64,000 nt of DNA from NCBI GenBank assembly GCA_023630585.1, contig CM042551.1, positions 21,258,501 through 21,322,500 of the forward strand. Reading direction: 5' to 3'. Positions 13,099 to 25,440 of this stretch are shown here, piece by piece. Position numbers and translations under genes: made by a program. The notes beneath the pieces were generated by a model, which was not told where the DNA came from, searched no databases, and was given only the letters and a program-made list of their open reading frames with translations. Source of the DNA: Cranoglanis bouderius. Lineage: Eukaryota; Chordata; Actinopteri; Siluriformes; Cranoglanididae. Each line of letters starts with the position of its first letter. The first letter of the stretch is position 1.

Positions 13099-14661
13099 CA
13101 GTCGTGGCCAAAAGTTTTAAGAATGACACAAATATTAATTGTCACAAAGTCTACTGCTTCAGTGTTTTTAGATCTTTTTGTCAGATGTAACTGTTACTGA
13201 AGTATAATCACAAGCATTTCATAAGTGTCAATGGCTTTTATTGACAATTACATGAAGTTTATGCAAAGAGTCAATATTTGCAGTGTTGACCCTTCTTTTT
13301 CAAGACCTCTGCAATTCGCCCTGGCATGCTGTCAATCAACTTCTGGGCCACATCCTGACTGATGGCAGCCCATTCTTGTATAATCACTGCTTGGAGTTTG
13401 TCAGAGTTTGTGGGTTTTTGTTTGTCCACCCGCCTCTTGAGGATTAACCACAAATTCTCAATGGGATTAAGGTCCGGGGAGTTTCCTGGCCATGGACCCA
13501 AAATGTTGATGTTTTGTTCCCCGAGCCACTTCGTTATCACTTTTGCCTTGTGGCAAGGTGCCCTATCATGCTGGAAAAGACATTGTTTGTCACCAAACTG
13601 TTCTTGGATGGTTGGGAGAAGTTGCTCTCTGAGGATGTTTTTGTACCATTCTTTATTCATGGCTGTGTTCTTAGGCAAAATTGTGAGTGAGCCCACTCCC
13701 TTGGCTGAGAAGCAACCCCACACATGAGTGGTCTCAGGATGCTTTACTGTTGGCATGACACAGGACTGATGGTAGCGCTCACCTTTTCTTCTCCGGACAA
13801 GCTTTTTTCCAGATGCCCCAAACAATCGGAAAGGGGATTCATCAGAGAAAATGACATTATCCCAGTCCTCAGCAGTTCAATCCCTGTACTTTTTGCAGAA
13901 TAGCAGTCTGTCCCTGATGTTTTTCCTGGAGAGAAGTGGCTTCTTTGCTGCCCTTCTTGACACCAGGCCATCCTCCAAAAGTCTTCGCCTTACTGTGCAT
14001 GCAGACGCACTCACACCTGCCTGCTGCCATTCCTGAGCAAGCTCTGCACTGGTGGTGCCCCGATCCCGCAGCTGAATCAACTTTAGGAGACGGTCCTGGC
14101 GCTTCCTGGACTTTCTTGGGTGCCCTGAAGCCTTCTTCACAACAGTTGAACCTCTCTCCTTGAAGGTCTTTATGATCCGATAAATGGTTGATTTAGGTTC
14201 AATCTTACTAGCAGCAATATCCTTGCCTGTGAATCCCTTTTTGTGCAAAGCAATGATGGCTGCACATGTTTCCTTGTAGGTAACCATAGTTAACAGAGGA
14301 AGAACAATAATTTCAAGCACCACCCTCCTTTTAAAGCTTCCAGTCTGTTATTCTAACTCAATCAGCATGACAGAGTGATCTCCAGCCTTGTCCTCATTAA
14401 CACTCTCACCTGTGTTAACGAGAGAATCACTGACATGATGTCAGCTGGTCCTTTTGTGGAAGGGCTGAAATGCAGTGGACATGTTTTTTTGGGATTAAGT
14501 TCATTTTCATGGCAAAGAGGGACTTTGAAATTAATTGCAATTCATCTGATCACTCTTCATAACATTCTGGAGTATATGCAAATTGCCATCATAAAAACTG
14601 TGGCAGCAGACTTTGTAAAAATTAATATTTGTGTCATTCTCAAAACTTTTGGCCACGGCTG
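13099..14661 (-). mobile_element. Near-complete Tc1-like transposon, 1563 bp
   Basis: Both ends begin CAG(T/C)CGTGGCCAAAAGTTTT when read inward and are flanked by TA (13097-13098 and 14662-14663), the target duplication of Tc1/mariner elements. The similarity of the two ends extends inward through an AAAGTCT(A/G)CTG block, so the inverted repeats are roughly 100-200 bp long. The single transposase frame lies on the minus strand. Confidence 0.92.
13271..14287 (-). pseudogene. Tc1 transposase, full length but for one stop codon
   Basis: The frame runs from a likely start at MVTYKETCAAII (about 14287; the open frame extends to 14323) to 13271 without a frameshift. One TGA at 13877-13879, just after FCKKYRD, breaks it. 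The N-terminal part has the paired helix-turn-helix (KGFTGKDIAASKIEPKSTIY). After the stop come FSDESPFRLFG with the first catalytic Asp, FQHDRAPCHKA with the second, and NSPDLNPIENLW with the third acidic residue. The total is about 340 residues, normal for Tc1. In this family the enzyme cuts and pastes the element between its inverted ends. A single change separates it from an open frame, which suggests a young copy. Confidence 0.9.
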
Positions 14662-15490
14662 TAGATGTCATCCTGGGTTCTTCTGTGATTTCAATGAGTC
14701 GTTGATGCACTCTTGAAAGAATTTTGGTATAGCCCGGTCACTTCTTCACCAGATCCACGTTTTCTCCATGTTGGAGATAATGGCTCTCATTGTGGTTCAC
14801 TCGAGTCTCACAACCTTTGAAATGGCTTCGTACTTCTTTCCAGGCTGATTCATTTCAATATTGTTCTTCCTCATTTCAATAGAAAGGAATTTCTTTTGAT
14901 TGCAGCATAGTGTGCTGCTTGTTGAGTCCCTTTAGCCTACTTCACGTTGCTGGAACGGTTCCAGCTAAGTGACGTTTAGATTGAACAGGGCTGGCAGTAA
15001 TCAAGCCTGTGTGTGTTTAGTTGTTTTGTGCTTGCTCAGGTTGTCTGTGTCTTATATTACATTTTGTTTGAAGAGCCGAAACAATGAAGTGTGACAAATA
15101 TGCAAGAATAGAAGACATCAGGAAGGGGGCAAATGCTTACAGTACTCTATATTAAAAATCTTTTTTTTTTGTTGTTGTTAAAAAATCTGAAATTTGAACT
15201 AGCAGATATAGGAACACGGTTGTAACATGAAAACAATCTTCACCTATTAGTCTGTTGTAGTCAATCAATACCTTGATCAGAACCCAGCTCTCTCTGATGG
15301 ATTAAGCAGCAGAATGAGCCTGACTGTTCGTGCCCAATAATGCCAACTAATCATTCCTCATATACGGTCATTCTCAATATACTACTACTCAAGCAACACC
15401 TCGTGCTGGTTCCACCAATGCAACTCACTTATCAATGTATAGATCCATTAGGATTTAGTAGGCATCACATATCAGCTATTTACAATGGAT

Positions 15491-15596
<106 letters not shown>

Positions 15597-15696
15597 AGCA
15601 CAATACAAATGGCTGTTGTAAACTGCTGAGTAAGCATTCTGCTATGATCCACTGCATGTCCTGTTTTCTAACTGTACAAACTAAAGCCATATATAG

Positions 15697-15738
15697 AAGA
15701 AGAAGAAGAAGAAGAAGAAGAAGAAGAAGAAGAAGAAG
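15697..15738. repeat. (GAA)n microsatellite
   Basis: About 14 GAA units, 100 bp after the (TA)n tract. Confidence 0.95.
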
Positions 15739-16927
15739 GCTTTATTTGTCACATATACATTACAGAGAGAAGATGGAAAATGAGGGAAGGAAACATCAGA
15801 GGCATGAAATCTACTACTGAAGAGTTGAAATCAAGACTAGCATCTTTAGAAGCCTTATCTATCAAATCCTCATATTAACTTGAAGAAATAAATAACTGCT
15901 TCCAATCTCAGCATGGTATTTAAGAGCCTAGATTCAACCTCCAGGGAAGCAAAACCTTTTAAATCGTGTCCCTTTGTGCTTTGTGGCCAGCCTCTTTTTG
16001 AATGCCATAATTATCTCACCTTTCTTTTTCCCACCCGCATGGCTATACATCAACCCTGTGACCCTGGTGACAAATGCCCTTCTCAAGGGGACCGTGACCT
16101 AACTTTGCTGCTTTTCACAATTAGTGAAACTCTTCCTCTCTTTCGGTCTCTTTCCTCCTTTCTGCAAATATTGAGTGAAATAATTACTTTACTTACAGCT
16201 CTGTCACATCTATTATTCACAACTGCTGATGGTAAAAACAAGACATCCATCATGTAGACAAATTGGTATTAGGCTCTGTGTGCCATGAGCGTAAATAGCA
16301 AGTGGTGGCAGATTACTTATTTGTGTGTCTGTATCTTTATCCATTTTTGGCTGCTGAATTACATCCAGCTGGTGAGTTATGCAATATACAACATTACATG
16401 AAGAAAAGCAGAAATATACTGAAATGTCTAAATATAAGGGTTGGAAAGACAGAAGCAGCCAGTTGCAAACAGAATTAACATACATTATGTAAACACAACA
16501 ACATCTTCAATACAGGAATATGCTATAACACATGGAGCACATGGCTTCTACAAACCCACCTACTGTATATACAGTATATAATAAGATTTTATCATTTGAC
16601 ACAATATATAGTTGTTCATTTCCACCTTGCCTAAAAAACAAATATCTTACAGACCAAAATGCATATTTTTGCATTGTTTATGATTCAGAAATGAAAAACG
16701 TATTTTCTGTCTTTTTTTTTTTATTCAAGTGAATAGTAGTATTAATTAGTATTATATATACTATATATAAATCGCCAAGTTTTTCTAAAATTCAATATGA
16801 AAACATTAATCAAAATTGCAGTAAACAATGCCATAAGATGTATGTAACATTTTAGCATTTATTTCTTACATTAGCAGCATCAAGCTCTGAAATGTTATGA
16901 ACACAGTAGGCTACACCAAATAAAATT

Positions 16928-17445
16928 GCCAGAGCCATATCACCCTGTAGTTCGTGCCTGTTTGCCCACTGATGCTAAGCAGAGTTGAGCCTGACCTTAC
17001 CTGGATGGGAGACCTTGTGGGGAAAACTGGAACCAGGCAGCCGGGTTGCTGCTGGAAGTGGTATTATTGAGGCCAGTAGGTGGTGATCTGTGTGGATCCT
17101 AATTTCCCATTATACTGTAAAAAGAGCACCGTCTTGAGAAGTTAAACTGAGGTCTCTCTGTGGTCATTAAAAATACCAGGCTGCTTCTCGTAAAGAGTAG
17201 GGGTATCCTGGCGAAATTGGCCCTTGTCTATCATGGCCTACTAATAATCTCCATTCCTGAATTGGCTATATCTCTCCTCTCCACCTATAGCTGGTGTGTG
17301 GTGGGCGTTCTGGTGCACTATGGCTGCCGTCGCATCATCCAGTTGGATTCAGGGATCTCCCCCCATACTATGTAAAGCACTTTGAGTGTCTAGAAAAGTG
17401 CTATATAAATGTAAATAGTTATTTAATTATTAATTATTATTATTA
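16928..17445 (+). repeat. 5S-rRNA-derived SINE (SINE3 type), near full length
   Basis: The head (about 16928-17020) resembles 5S rRNA: CATATCACCCTG, then GATGCTAAGCAGAGTTGAGCC and TACCTGGATGGGAGACC, including the internal pol III promoter region. The body includes TCGTAAAGAGTAGGGGT and GGCTGCCGTCGCATCATCCA. The tail GTGCTATATAAATGTAA leads into a short (TTA)n. This is the architecture of fish 5S-derived SINEs rather than a working 5S gene; the 5S part is followed directly by SINE body. Confidence 0.85.
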
Positions 17446-18033
17446 TTCTCTGCATAGTAAGTAGTAGGGTTAGGGTTACAGATATTCCCCAGTATACCTT
17501 ATTCTCCTGCTTCTTAAGATGCTTCATTAAAACACCATTCAATTCACATAAAATCCATCAAGAATGTGAATAATCCATGAAGTTCTTTGTCTCCACCTAG
17601 TGGATAATTAATATGCACATCAAAGAGTTCACAATCATAATTACTGATTGAAGGACTGTTAATCAGTCTGTCTAATCATCAGGCTACTGTGCTCTGGGGT
17701 GTCAGATTAAAGAAAGAAAAGAAAGAAAAAATAGTGCAAATGTGCAGTGCAAGTTTTACTCCATGCTGTGAGTACATGGCCGCAGATTTTTCCGTGTCGT
17801 GTGACGTCATCACTACGCGCATTCAGCCGAAGCCCTCTTCGATTCACAGCAACAAACAAAATTGCAATTGCAAATTTTGAAAATTTTGCATTTTTGGCTG
17901 CAACATTCACAAGGGTTAATTATTCACCTCTTCATTTTTTGGTTGTTGTAGAACTAGTTGTTGTAGGTAATACTACATTTACATCATACATTTTACATCA
18001 ATACATCATTTTAGAAATTGTTTTAGAAAGTAT

Positions 18034-18035
18034 AT

Positions 18036-18105
<70 letters not shown>
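18034..18105. repeat. (CA)n(TA)n compound microsatellite
   Basis: Nine CA units followed by about 27 TA units. Confidence 0.95.
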
Positions 18106-18109
<4 letters not shown>

Positions 18110-18494
18110 AGTTATTTGTTATTTTATAAGTTATTTTGGTGTCAACATTTATAGTATGCATATACTAAAAGGCTTTGAGAGTATTTCTGTAGTTGTATTT
18201 TTCTTTTTATTGAAGTAAGTAACAGAATAAATGTGCTAAAACAAGTGTTTCTTTCTTCTTTTTTTTGGATAAAAAGATTCAAAGTGATTTCAGTCAGGAC
18301 TACTTTGGGAAAATATATAGAAGCAATTCAAAATTCAACATATTAAACTGTTCCTTGATTTATTGAATAATGAAATCAGTTATGCACATGGAGAAGATTT
18401 AACGCTTTATTAAATACATGGTCATAATAGATCATTGTCATGGCCACCATTTTATTACATCAGAATCACCTGATTTTGAGAAAAGTGTACTATG

Positions 18495-18695
18495 TGTCAT
18501 GGATATGCCGAAATAGTCACTAGACTATGATGCCCATCAGCCACTGCACCGCACATGATCACGTCACATGACACTTTGCACCTGATTCACGTTTTGTTTT
18601 AATTAGCACTTGTATATAAGTCACGTTTTGCACAGCACACATTGTCTCGTGTTTGTTTTCTGTAGTCATTGTTGTCTTTCATTCTCTTGCCTCAG
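18495..18695 (+). mobile_element. LTR-like fragment
   Basis: It starts TGTCATGGATATGCCG and contains a TATA-type signal (TTGTATATAAGTCACG near 18611), a usual layout for gypsy LTRs of fish. Its right end and any target duplication were not found. Confidence 0.4.
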
Positions 18696-18699
18696 GAGA

Positions 18700-19310
18700 G
18701 ACTGCTGATGATGTTACAAGACCATTGCTGCAAAAAAGACATGGTGGTGTTCAAGAAACTGTTGGGACTATTGAAAATACAAATGAAATTCCAGAAAAAC
18801 TGCTCAGCGAAGAGAGTGGCATGTGTGATGCTTTGTTACATTTAAGTGAAACTGAAATGGTGACAGATTTTGCCAGGAAGTGATACAGAACATGACTTAC
18901 TCACATCTGAAGATGCTTTTGAAAATGCAGCAGAAGATATTGAGGATGACATTTGCCAATCAATGATGAAACCAAGTTGTGTGCTGTTGTGCTGGGAGTT
19001 ATAAAGTTTCCTGAAACACACACAGCTGAGGCACATTAAAGAAGCAAATACTGTTTTGCTGGAGTCATGGGGAATAAGAGACAAACATACACGCCTTAAA
19101 CATGACTCTGTGTGCAAACCTCCTTCAGATGAGACGCATTCCATGCTTTGCTCACACCTTAAATCAATGTCACAGACAAATTGTTTGCAATCCAGCAGCA
19201 GATGGGCAAGCCAGAAATGAAGCTGATTCTGGAGGTGGAAACGAGGTGGAACAGAATATTTGTCATGCTTCAAAGACTATATGAAGAAAATAATATGTTT
19301 GGACTGATTT
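18700..19310 (+). pseudogene. hAT-superfamily transposase remnant
   Basis: Shifting plus-strand frames contain PCFAHTLNQC (the CxAHxLNL block of hAT transposases) and then QQQMGKPEMKLILEVETRWN followed by MLQRLYEEN, which are conserved in fish hAT/ZBED-like transposases. Stops and shifts are frequent. The region from 18700 to 19080 appears to be the same element but is harder to read. Confidence 0.65.
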
Positions 19311-19572
19311 CCCGTAGCTTTTACAACGTTTTCACCAGCAGGTGGCGCCATCGTGTGGTGTTTCGAGTGCTTGAGAAGTCTTTATTTCAACAAATATTAT
19401 ACATTCACAATTTTCTGGCCATAGAGCGATTTAGATCAGCATTTCCGTATTATCTTCGGTTAACCTGCACAAGAAAATAAAAATCATACTGGAATCTTAA
19501 TAGTTTGATCATTCAACATGAAGCCGTCATATTTTCATATCAGAAAAATTATTGAATTTTATCAGAAAATAT

Positions 19573-21500
19573 CTAATGAAGAAAAGGTACTGTAGGAATT
19601 GGAACGTCTAGAAAACAAAAACTGAGATTGCAAAATATCTGTAACAGAGATTTACCAGGGACGTTAGGATCCATATGCATTTTTTTTTTATTCACAGAAC
19701 AGTTCAAAATCCAAAAGCCTAACCCTAACTTGACCCTAACCCAAATTTTCAGGAACCTTCTGATTTCCTGGTCCAGTCTTTCTGTGTGGCCATTGGTCTG
19801 TGGGTGGTATCCTGAGGACAGACTAACATTGATATTCAAACATTTGCGAAAGGCGTGCCATAGTCTTTACATGACTTGAACTCTTTCATCAAACCTGAAT
19901 ACCTCCTTAAAAATTATTTGAGCAGTTTCCATGGCTGTTGAGAGTTTCAAGCCTTAGAAAATCCATCAATTACAGTAAGGATCATGGTATTAGGGCCAGT
20001 CCATCTCCAGTGGTCCAATGATTGTAAAGATGGTTGCTTGATGGTTTTATTTTATTGTTTTTTGAGCGAGATTACCACTATGTATTGCCATTTCAAAACC
20101 ACCATTTTATTTTTTTATTTTTTTTTTTTTTACTTTTGTTTAAACCGCCAGCCATCTTTGCATCATGACACACAACAAATTTTGGTTATACAGCTATTTG
20201 CAGAAACCTCAATATCTCTGCTCAGGACGGTCCTAGCTCCTTGGAACACTGAAAAACTGATTTCTAGAGCACATTACTAGGTTCATGCACATATATAAAC
20301 ATTTTGCATATTATTTTTCCTTAGACTTAGAACTTAAGTCCAATTGTAATGCTCAAGATTGCTCACGGTTCCACTTTTAGGGTCAATTTATAAGGGTAAA
20401 GGTCGAGTCTCAGTTTTAATTTTTAGGGGGTACCTAGGCAAGTATACTGTGCATGCAGAACATTTCAGGTTTGAGACTTCTCTTTTTTTATGGGGCAAGA
20501 AAGTATCATTAAAAAAACTCTATAGTAACTCTATAGTAGCATTCTGTTGTAAAAGATTCCACTGGTTACAGAGCTAGGGCTTGTAAAATTCTGAGGAATT
20601 TCATGCATTTTGAGAAATTAACAGTATTTTACAGTAATTGTGTTATGTTATGTTATGATGTCCCATTGAACAGGACTCAGATAGGGTAGTTTCAGGGTGG
20701 GGGTTAGACTGAGGACTGTCAAACATTCAAGAAAGGGCATTTGATTTTGTGATATTATAACCAGGTCTGCAGTATACATTAATGTGAAATTGAACCTTCT
20801 AAAGAAGAAGGCCCACCTGGCATGCCAAGGGTTGAGAAGTTTGGCTGTATTGATGTGTTCAGTCTGATGTGTGATCTGACCCAGTGCTACCATTCTTCTA
20901 GTGCTGACTTGATAGCCAGTAGGTCATGATGATGTCCTATGTCGTAGTTCCATTCTGCTTGGCTCAGCTTTCTTGAAAAGAAGGCACAGGATGCACTTTA
21001 CTCAGGGTGCCATGACACTGAGATAGTTCAGCACCACAGTGAAGGGTAGTGAGAGATTTGGGTGATGAAGGATGTTAGCTGAGATTAAGCATGCGGTCAT
21101 TTCCTCAAATGCTTGTGTGGCCTCATCAGTCTATTTGAGGATCTTAGGTTTTCCTTTGAGGAGAGATGTTAGTGGTGCTGCCACCATACTGAAACCTCAG
21201 ATGAAATGCCAAATGAAGTTGACAAATTCCAAGAAGCGTTGCAGCTCCTTGATCGTAGTGACTGCTTGGACCTTTGTTTAATCCATTTTGACACCTTTTT
21301 CATCCAGAATATATCCTAGAAACTTGATAGAAGTTTTGTCAAATTCATATTTCTCTAGTTAATGAATTGGTCTAAGAGTTTCTCACCCCTGTTTGACTTC
21401 TTCTGAAGAGGAGTAGATAAAAATGCTGTTGATGTAGACGAAGGTGTATCTGTTCAGAAAGTCTTTCAGGATCTCATTATCATATTTATATGGCAGTTCA
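19573..21500 (-). mobile_element. Ty3/gypsy pol remnant
   Basis: Read on the minus strand from high to low coordinates: a decayed reverse transcriptase around 21250-21480 (its active-site region resembles TFVYINSIFIYSSSEE in place of YVDD-type), the RNase H end at about 20650-20890 (LNPWHARWAFFFRRFNFTL), then integrase at 19745-19839 (SSGYHPQTNGHTERLDQEIRRFL). Order and strand are consistent with one element; stops and deletions are many. Confidence 0.75.
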
Positions 21501-21552
21501 GTGTTTCTACAGACATTTCAAGCCTCCTAGTTTGTGGAAGGAATTAGGCTAC

Positions 21553-21804
21553 TCACTGTTGAACCCGGAAGTATTTGTGATGGGGTTTGGGGGGGATCAT
21601 CATGCAGATACGGATGACTTCTTCCATCACTGTGGAGATGTGTTGAAATAATTGTGTATGGCTACCCAATAGTTGCCTTTGTGAGGTAATGGCAGAGCGG
21701 AAATCCCAAACCTCTGCTGGATCCATGGGTAACAGGGAAGCCTTCTGTAATGCAGAAGACTCACCAGGGAAGTTAAGATTCATATGCAAAAGGTTTCTTA
21801 ACAT
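21553..21804 (-). pseudogene. gypsy gag N-terminal fragment
   Basis: MDPAEVWDFRSAITSQRQLL followed by GSHTQLFQHISTVMEE resembles the start of gag in fish gypsy elements (MDPA..., with an alpha-helical heptad region). It lies directly upstream, in transcription sense, of the pol remnant at 19573-21500 and is probably the same element after internal deletion. Confidence 0.5.
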
Positions 21805-22809
21805 AATAGTGCAAAAAATCCAAACATTCCAAATCCAAAAGGCCAGTCCAGGTAATACACAATAATCAGGTCCAAGGTTTAGTGGACCTCCACAGGCAAG
21901 AGATCCAGATCAATCAAGACAAGGGCAAATCCAAAAGAACAATGCAGAGAATCAAGGTCATGGTTATACACAGAAATACAACACGGTAACAACAAATCAG
22001 AACTTATGAGAATGAACAGGAAAACAATAAAGCTTGTTGGTGCAATGTTACTGTGATCCATGTGCTTTCAAAATTGGTGAAGGTGCCCTCTGGTGGCTTT
22101 GATAGCACATTGTCTATGGCTAGTTTGACACTTTTTAGAATGTACTGTTGAAATGATTAATCATTATTATTATTATGTAATCATTGAAATGACTTCTTTT
22201 TTATTATCCAAACCTGTAAGTGTTGTCATTCTGGCACAGAAAAGAGAGAACTTATTCAGCTACAACAAAAATATGTAAGCAGACAAAATATATAAGCAAA
22301 AAGGGTCTGAAAGGGTTTTTGTAAGATCCTGTAGAAAGTGGTTCAAAATGATGAGCTGAACTCTGGTAATTTAAAACAATAAATCTCCTGAAATGGACAG
22401 ACTCACTGTTGAGCTTAGTAAATTATTTGGAGAAAAATAACCTTTTTTTTTTTATTAAAGGTGTATGAGGAAAGTACTGGAAAAGCATTACTTCCTACCA
22501 CTTCATGCCAGTGTTTAATCACTCTAATTTTAAAATCTAACACAGAACTCCTCTTAATTGACATTTAATATAATAGAAGATAATCATCATTCTCTTCTAG
22601 CATATGTCGCTCTGTTGCTGTATATAGATGGTTCAACATGCAGTTTGAGTGATAGAATATTAATTTTAAAAAATGTTTATGCCTCTGCCACATTGTTTTC
22701 TAGTCGTCTGTCTATCCATCCATCCATCTGTCTGTCCATCTGTCCATCTTGAATAACTTCCTCTCTGTTCAAAAGTATAATATAATGGTATTTCTGGCAT
22801 CTCGTACAG

Positions 22810-22921
22810 GACATACTAGAATTTGTTGGTGGCGGAGGCATCCCCATCAACGCCACTGGCATAGATTTCTACTTGTTTGGGGAAAAAATAACAGGATCAG
22901 GAAAGCAGTCAACTATACATG
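22810..22921 (+). other. Exon-like coding segment of unknown gene
   Basis: An open segment of 37 codons plus one base begins after CTCGTACAG and ends before G|GTAAAT. Acceptor and donor are both in place, and a pyrimidine-rich stretch lies upstream. It reads DILEFVGGGGIPINATGIDF then YLFGEKITGSGKQSTIH. The base composition is clearly more GC-rich at third positions than the AT-rich surroundings. I do not recognise the protein. It may be an exon of a lost or unannotated gene, or part of a transposon; nothing next to it continues the frame. Confidence 0.35.
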
Positions 22922-22959
22922 GTAAATGAAAAAGAGTGTGGTCCTTACAACCAAAATCT

Positions 22960-23330
22960 TTTTAACCAATACATAAAAGGCACTGATAAACTGTTACTTC
23001 TGTGATTCGCATCCCAAAACTATTACTCATTTATTCTGGATTTGTAGCAACATCATAAAATGTGGCAAGGCATTAACTCTTTCATAGCCAACAACATCAT
23101 ACCAGACTTCTCCCTTTCATTCAAACACATTATGTTTGGTTGCCACTCATATAACAGTACAAAAGACAATACCATGTTCCTTATAATTTACATTTTATTC
23201 TTAAGTAAATTCTATATCCATATTTGCAAACCCATACATTTGACATTGACAGCTGTGTTAAAATGCCAGTATGCACTCTGTGGTTTTACATTACTTTTTC
23301 TTAAAATGCACTGAATCATGCAGTGATCAT
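22960..23330 (+). pseudogene. L1-type LINE ORF2 3' remnant
   Basis: Broken frames read FASQNYYSFILDL and then HHKMWQGINSFIANNIIPDF, the Cys/His-region and C-terminal domain typical of fish L1 ORF2 (FWQ...I). No RT part is present. Confidence 0.5.
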
Positions 23331-23476
23331 GGTCAGAAAACCCCACAGGACAGTTTAAACAGGACCTAAAACCATTCATCTGATGTTTAAAACCATAAAA
23401 ACAATCAAGCCTTTTTCTGATTATGCTGTCATGAATCTAAACATTTTAATGTGATGTGTTTCCAGAGGCCTGTAGG

Positions 23477-23752
23477 TCACATAACATTGTGTTTTTTTTT
23501 TATATCTCTGAGCATTAAACGGTCTGACCTTGGACTGAATTTGCTGGGACGCCCTCTCCTGGGAAGACTGGCAACAGACTTGAAGCGTCTCCATTTGTAA
23601 AAAATCCTTCTCACTGGAGGATGGTGGGTTTTAAATTGTTTGGAGATGGCCTTATAACGCTTCCCAGATTTAATTGCTTCTCTGAGGTCATGGCTGATGT
23701 TCTTTCCTCTTGGCTTGATAAAGACACACAACTGAGTGCTCCAGAACACCAA
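23477..23752 (-). pseudogene. Tc1-like transposase N-terminal fragment
   Basis: Ninety open codons on the minus strand hold the paired DNA-binding domain: KNISHDLREAIKSGKRYKAI, then RRIFYKWRRFKSVASLPRRG and RPSKFSPRSDRLMLRDIKK. The GRPxK motif between the two helix-turn-helix units is clear. The catalytic domain is absent. Confidence 0.85.
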
Positions 23753-24012
23753 ACTGGCAAAAGTTCTGCTTTTATAAAGGTAGTCACACTTCTTGATGAT
23801 TAACTAATCTTGTGCATTTCATTAGTAACACCTGGCTGCTAATTACTCTCTTAACGATTGTGGAAGTAGGAAGGGGGTACTTATTTTGTGTACTCTGTTT
23901 TGAAACAGCTTTTTTGTACATTAACTTTATAGAGTCTGGGGGAAAAACACTCTTTGGGCTTTACTCCCCTTTTTCCTTTAGTGTTTTTATTTTTTTTTTT
24001 TTTATTTTTTTA

Positions 24013-24411
24013 TTATTTTTTTTTTTTTATAAATCTGACTGATATGATGCGGCTATTGTAACTGAACATATGACTAGCTTGAATAAGAGGAATAACCATC
24101 AGTTTTGGTTTTCTTTGCTTGCTTGTTGCCCTTGTTCTGAGACATTTTCTTTCTTTTAATGGGAAAACCAATTCTGTTTCCATCTCAAAACCTGTAATTC
24201 CATTTTCTCCTATATCAGCTGCCGTTACACTGCAGTTGTTCTGTGCTTCCTCCGCCTGTTCTACCTGCATGGGGAGCTCACATACTGTTTCGCCCGTGTG
24301 GAGCACTGCAGGCTCGTTTTCGGCTACTTTGTCCCCTGAGGGTTGTGCCGCAGCATCATCAGGGCCCCACCTGATAGGCTCAGCCAATGGCTGTGGGGGG
24401 GTTGACCACAC
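24013..24411 (-). other. Retroelement-like ORF fragment, unidentified
   Basis: An open minus-strand frame of 132 codons is acidic in the middle (MQVEQAEEAQNNC) and basic at the end (KERKCLRTRATSKQRKPK). The end looks like the tail of a LINE ORF1 or gag-like protein, but I could not assign it. It starts in non-coding-looking sequence, so only part is likely real. Confidence 0.3.
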
Positions 24412-24557
24412 CTGCGGTACATGGGCCCAGCTCTCCTGGGTTCACCAAGGGACAATTTATCTTAGCCAGTCCACTGTTTTTGTTTTTGGGAGATGGGAGG
24501 AAATCAGAGAGCAGCTGAAAACTCCTACATTCTCAACTCACTGTTGTGTCTGGACGA

Positions 24558-24645
24558 TCAGGCAGTGGTGGCTCAGAAGTTAAGACTCTGGGATACTGGT
24601 CAGATGGTCAAGTGACTGAGGATAACACACACTATATCGCCTTGC
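24558..24645 (+). repeat. tRNA-derived SINE head fragment
   Basis: GGCAGTGGTGGCTCAGAAGT followed by TAAGACTCTGGGATACTGG resembles the tRNA-related head (A-box GTGGCTCAG) of a common fish SINE. It is cut off after about 85 bp by AT-rich sequence. Confidence 0.6.
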
Positions 24646-24668
24646 TTGCTAAAAAAAAAAGCATAAAA

Positions 24669-24669
<1 letters not shown>

Positions 24670-24751
<82 letters not shown>
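24670..24751. repeat. (TA)n microsatellite
   Basis: About 41 TA units. Confidence 0.95.
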
Positions 24752-24752
<1 letters not shown>

Positions 24753-24821
24753 TATAAGGCCAAAAGTGTCCATAATGGTGTCCACGTTTTTTTTTTTTTT
24801 CCACTTCGCACATTGAACGGG

Positions 24822-25346
24822 TTTAGGTGGGAAATGACGTTATAACATCTTGCAAATTACCTCTTACAAGGCACCACAAATGCAGCACAACACTTGCGCC
24901 AATGCTGTCAGTACTGCAGTTATCATCACAGACACAGGAAATGTTAGTGTTAGTGCTAAACCCCAGGCTACTGCAGCTTTTGGTGTTAGCAGCGAGACCG
25001 GCCTCAGTAGCTGTACTGAAAATGCCCTTGACCATGTAAAGCAGTAGGAGAAACCACAGAAGGTGGATACCAACACACTGAGGAATTCTGTTGAGGTGAA
25101 GGACATTATGGTAGAGCAAAGTACAAGAGGAAAGAAGATGACAAAGATAGAAAATTGTCCTCATAAGATTTTGATAAGAAATTGTCAACATAAGAAAAAC
25201 AATGTTATAATGCGGGAGAGTGAAGGACTGGACTATTGCTATTGTTGTCTCGTATCATTGTTTCCTCTGGAGCAATTGTCTCATAGCTTAATTTTTCAAA
25301 GTATTATGTTAAGCTATTTTACAAAGTTTCTCTTCATCTTACCTCA

Positions 25347-25440
<94 letters not shown>

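Noticed and set aside
16928..17020. Functional 5S rRNA gene
   Set aside because: The 5S-like part is diverged and runs directly into SINE body and a microsatellite tail; no terminator-type T run follows the 5S region.
24850..25047. Ser/Ala/Thr-rich ORF
   Set aside because: Frames are open on both strands with similar composition; no homology recognised and no splice context.
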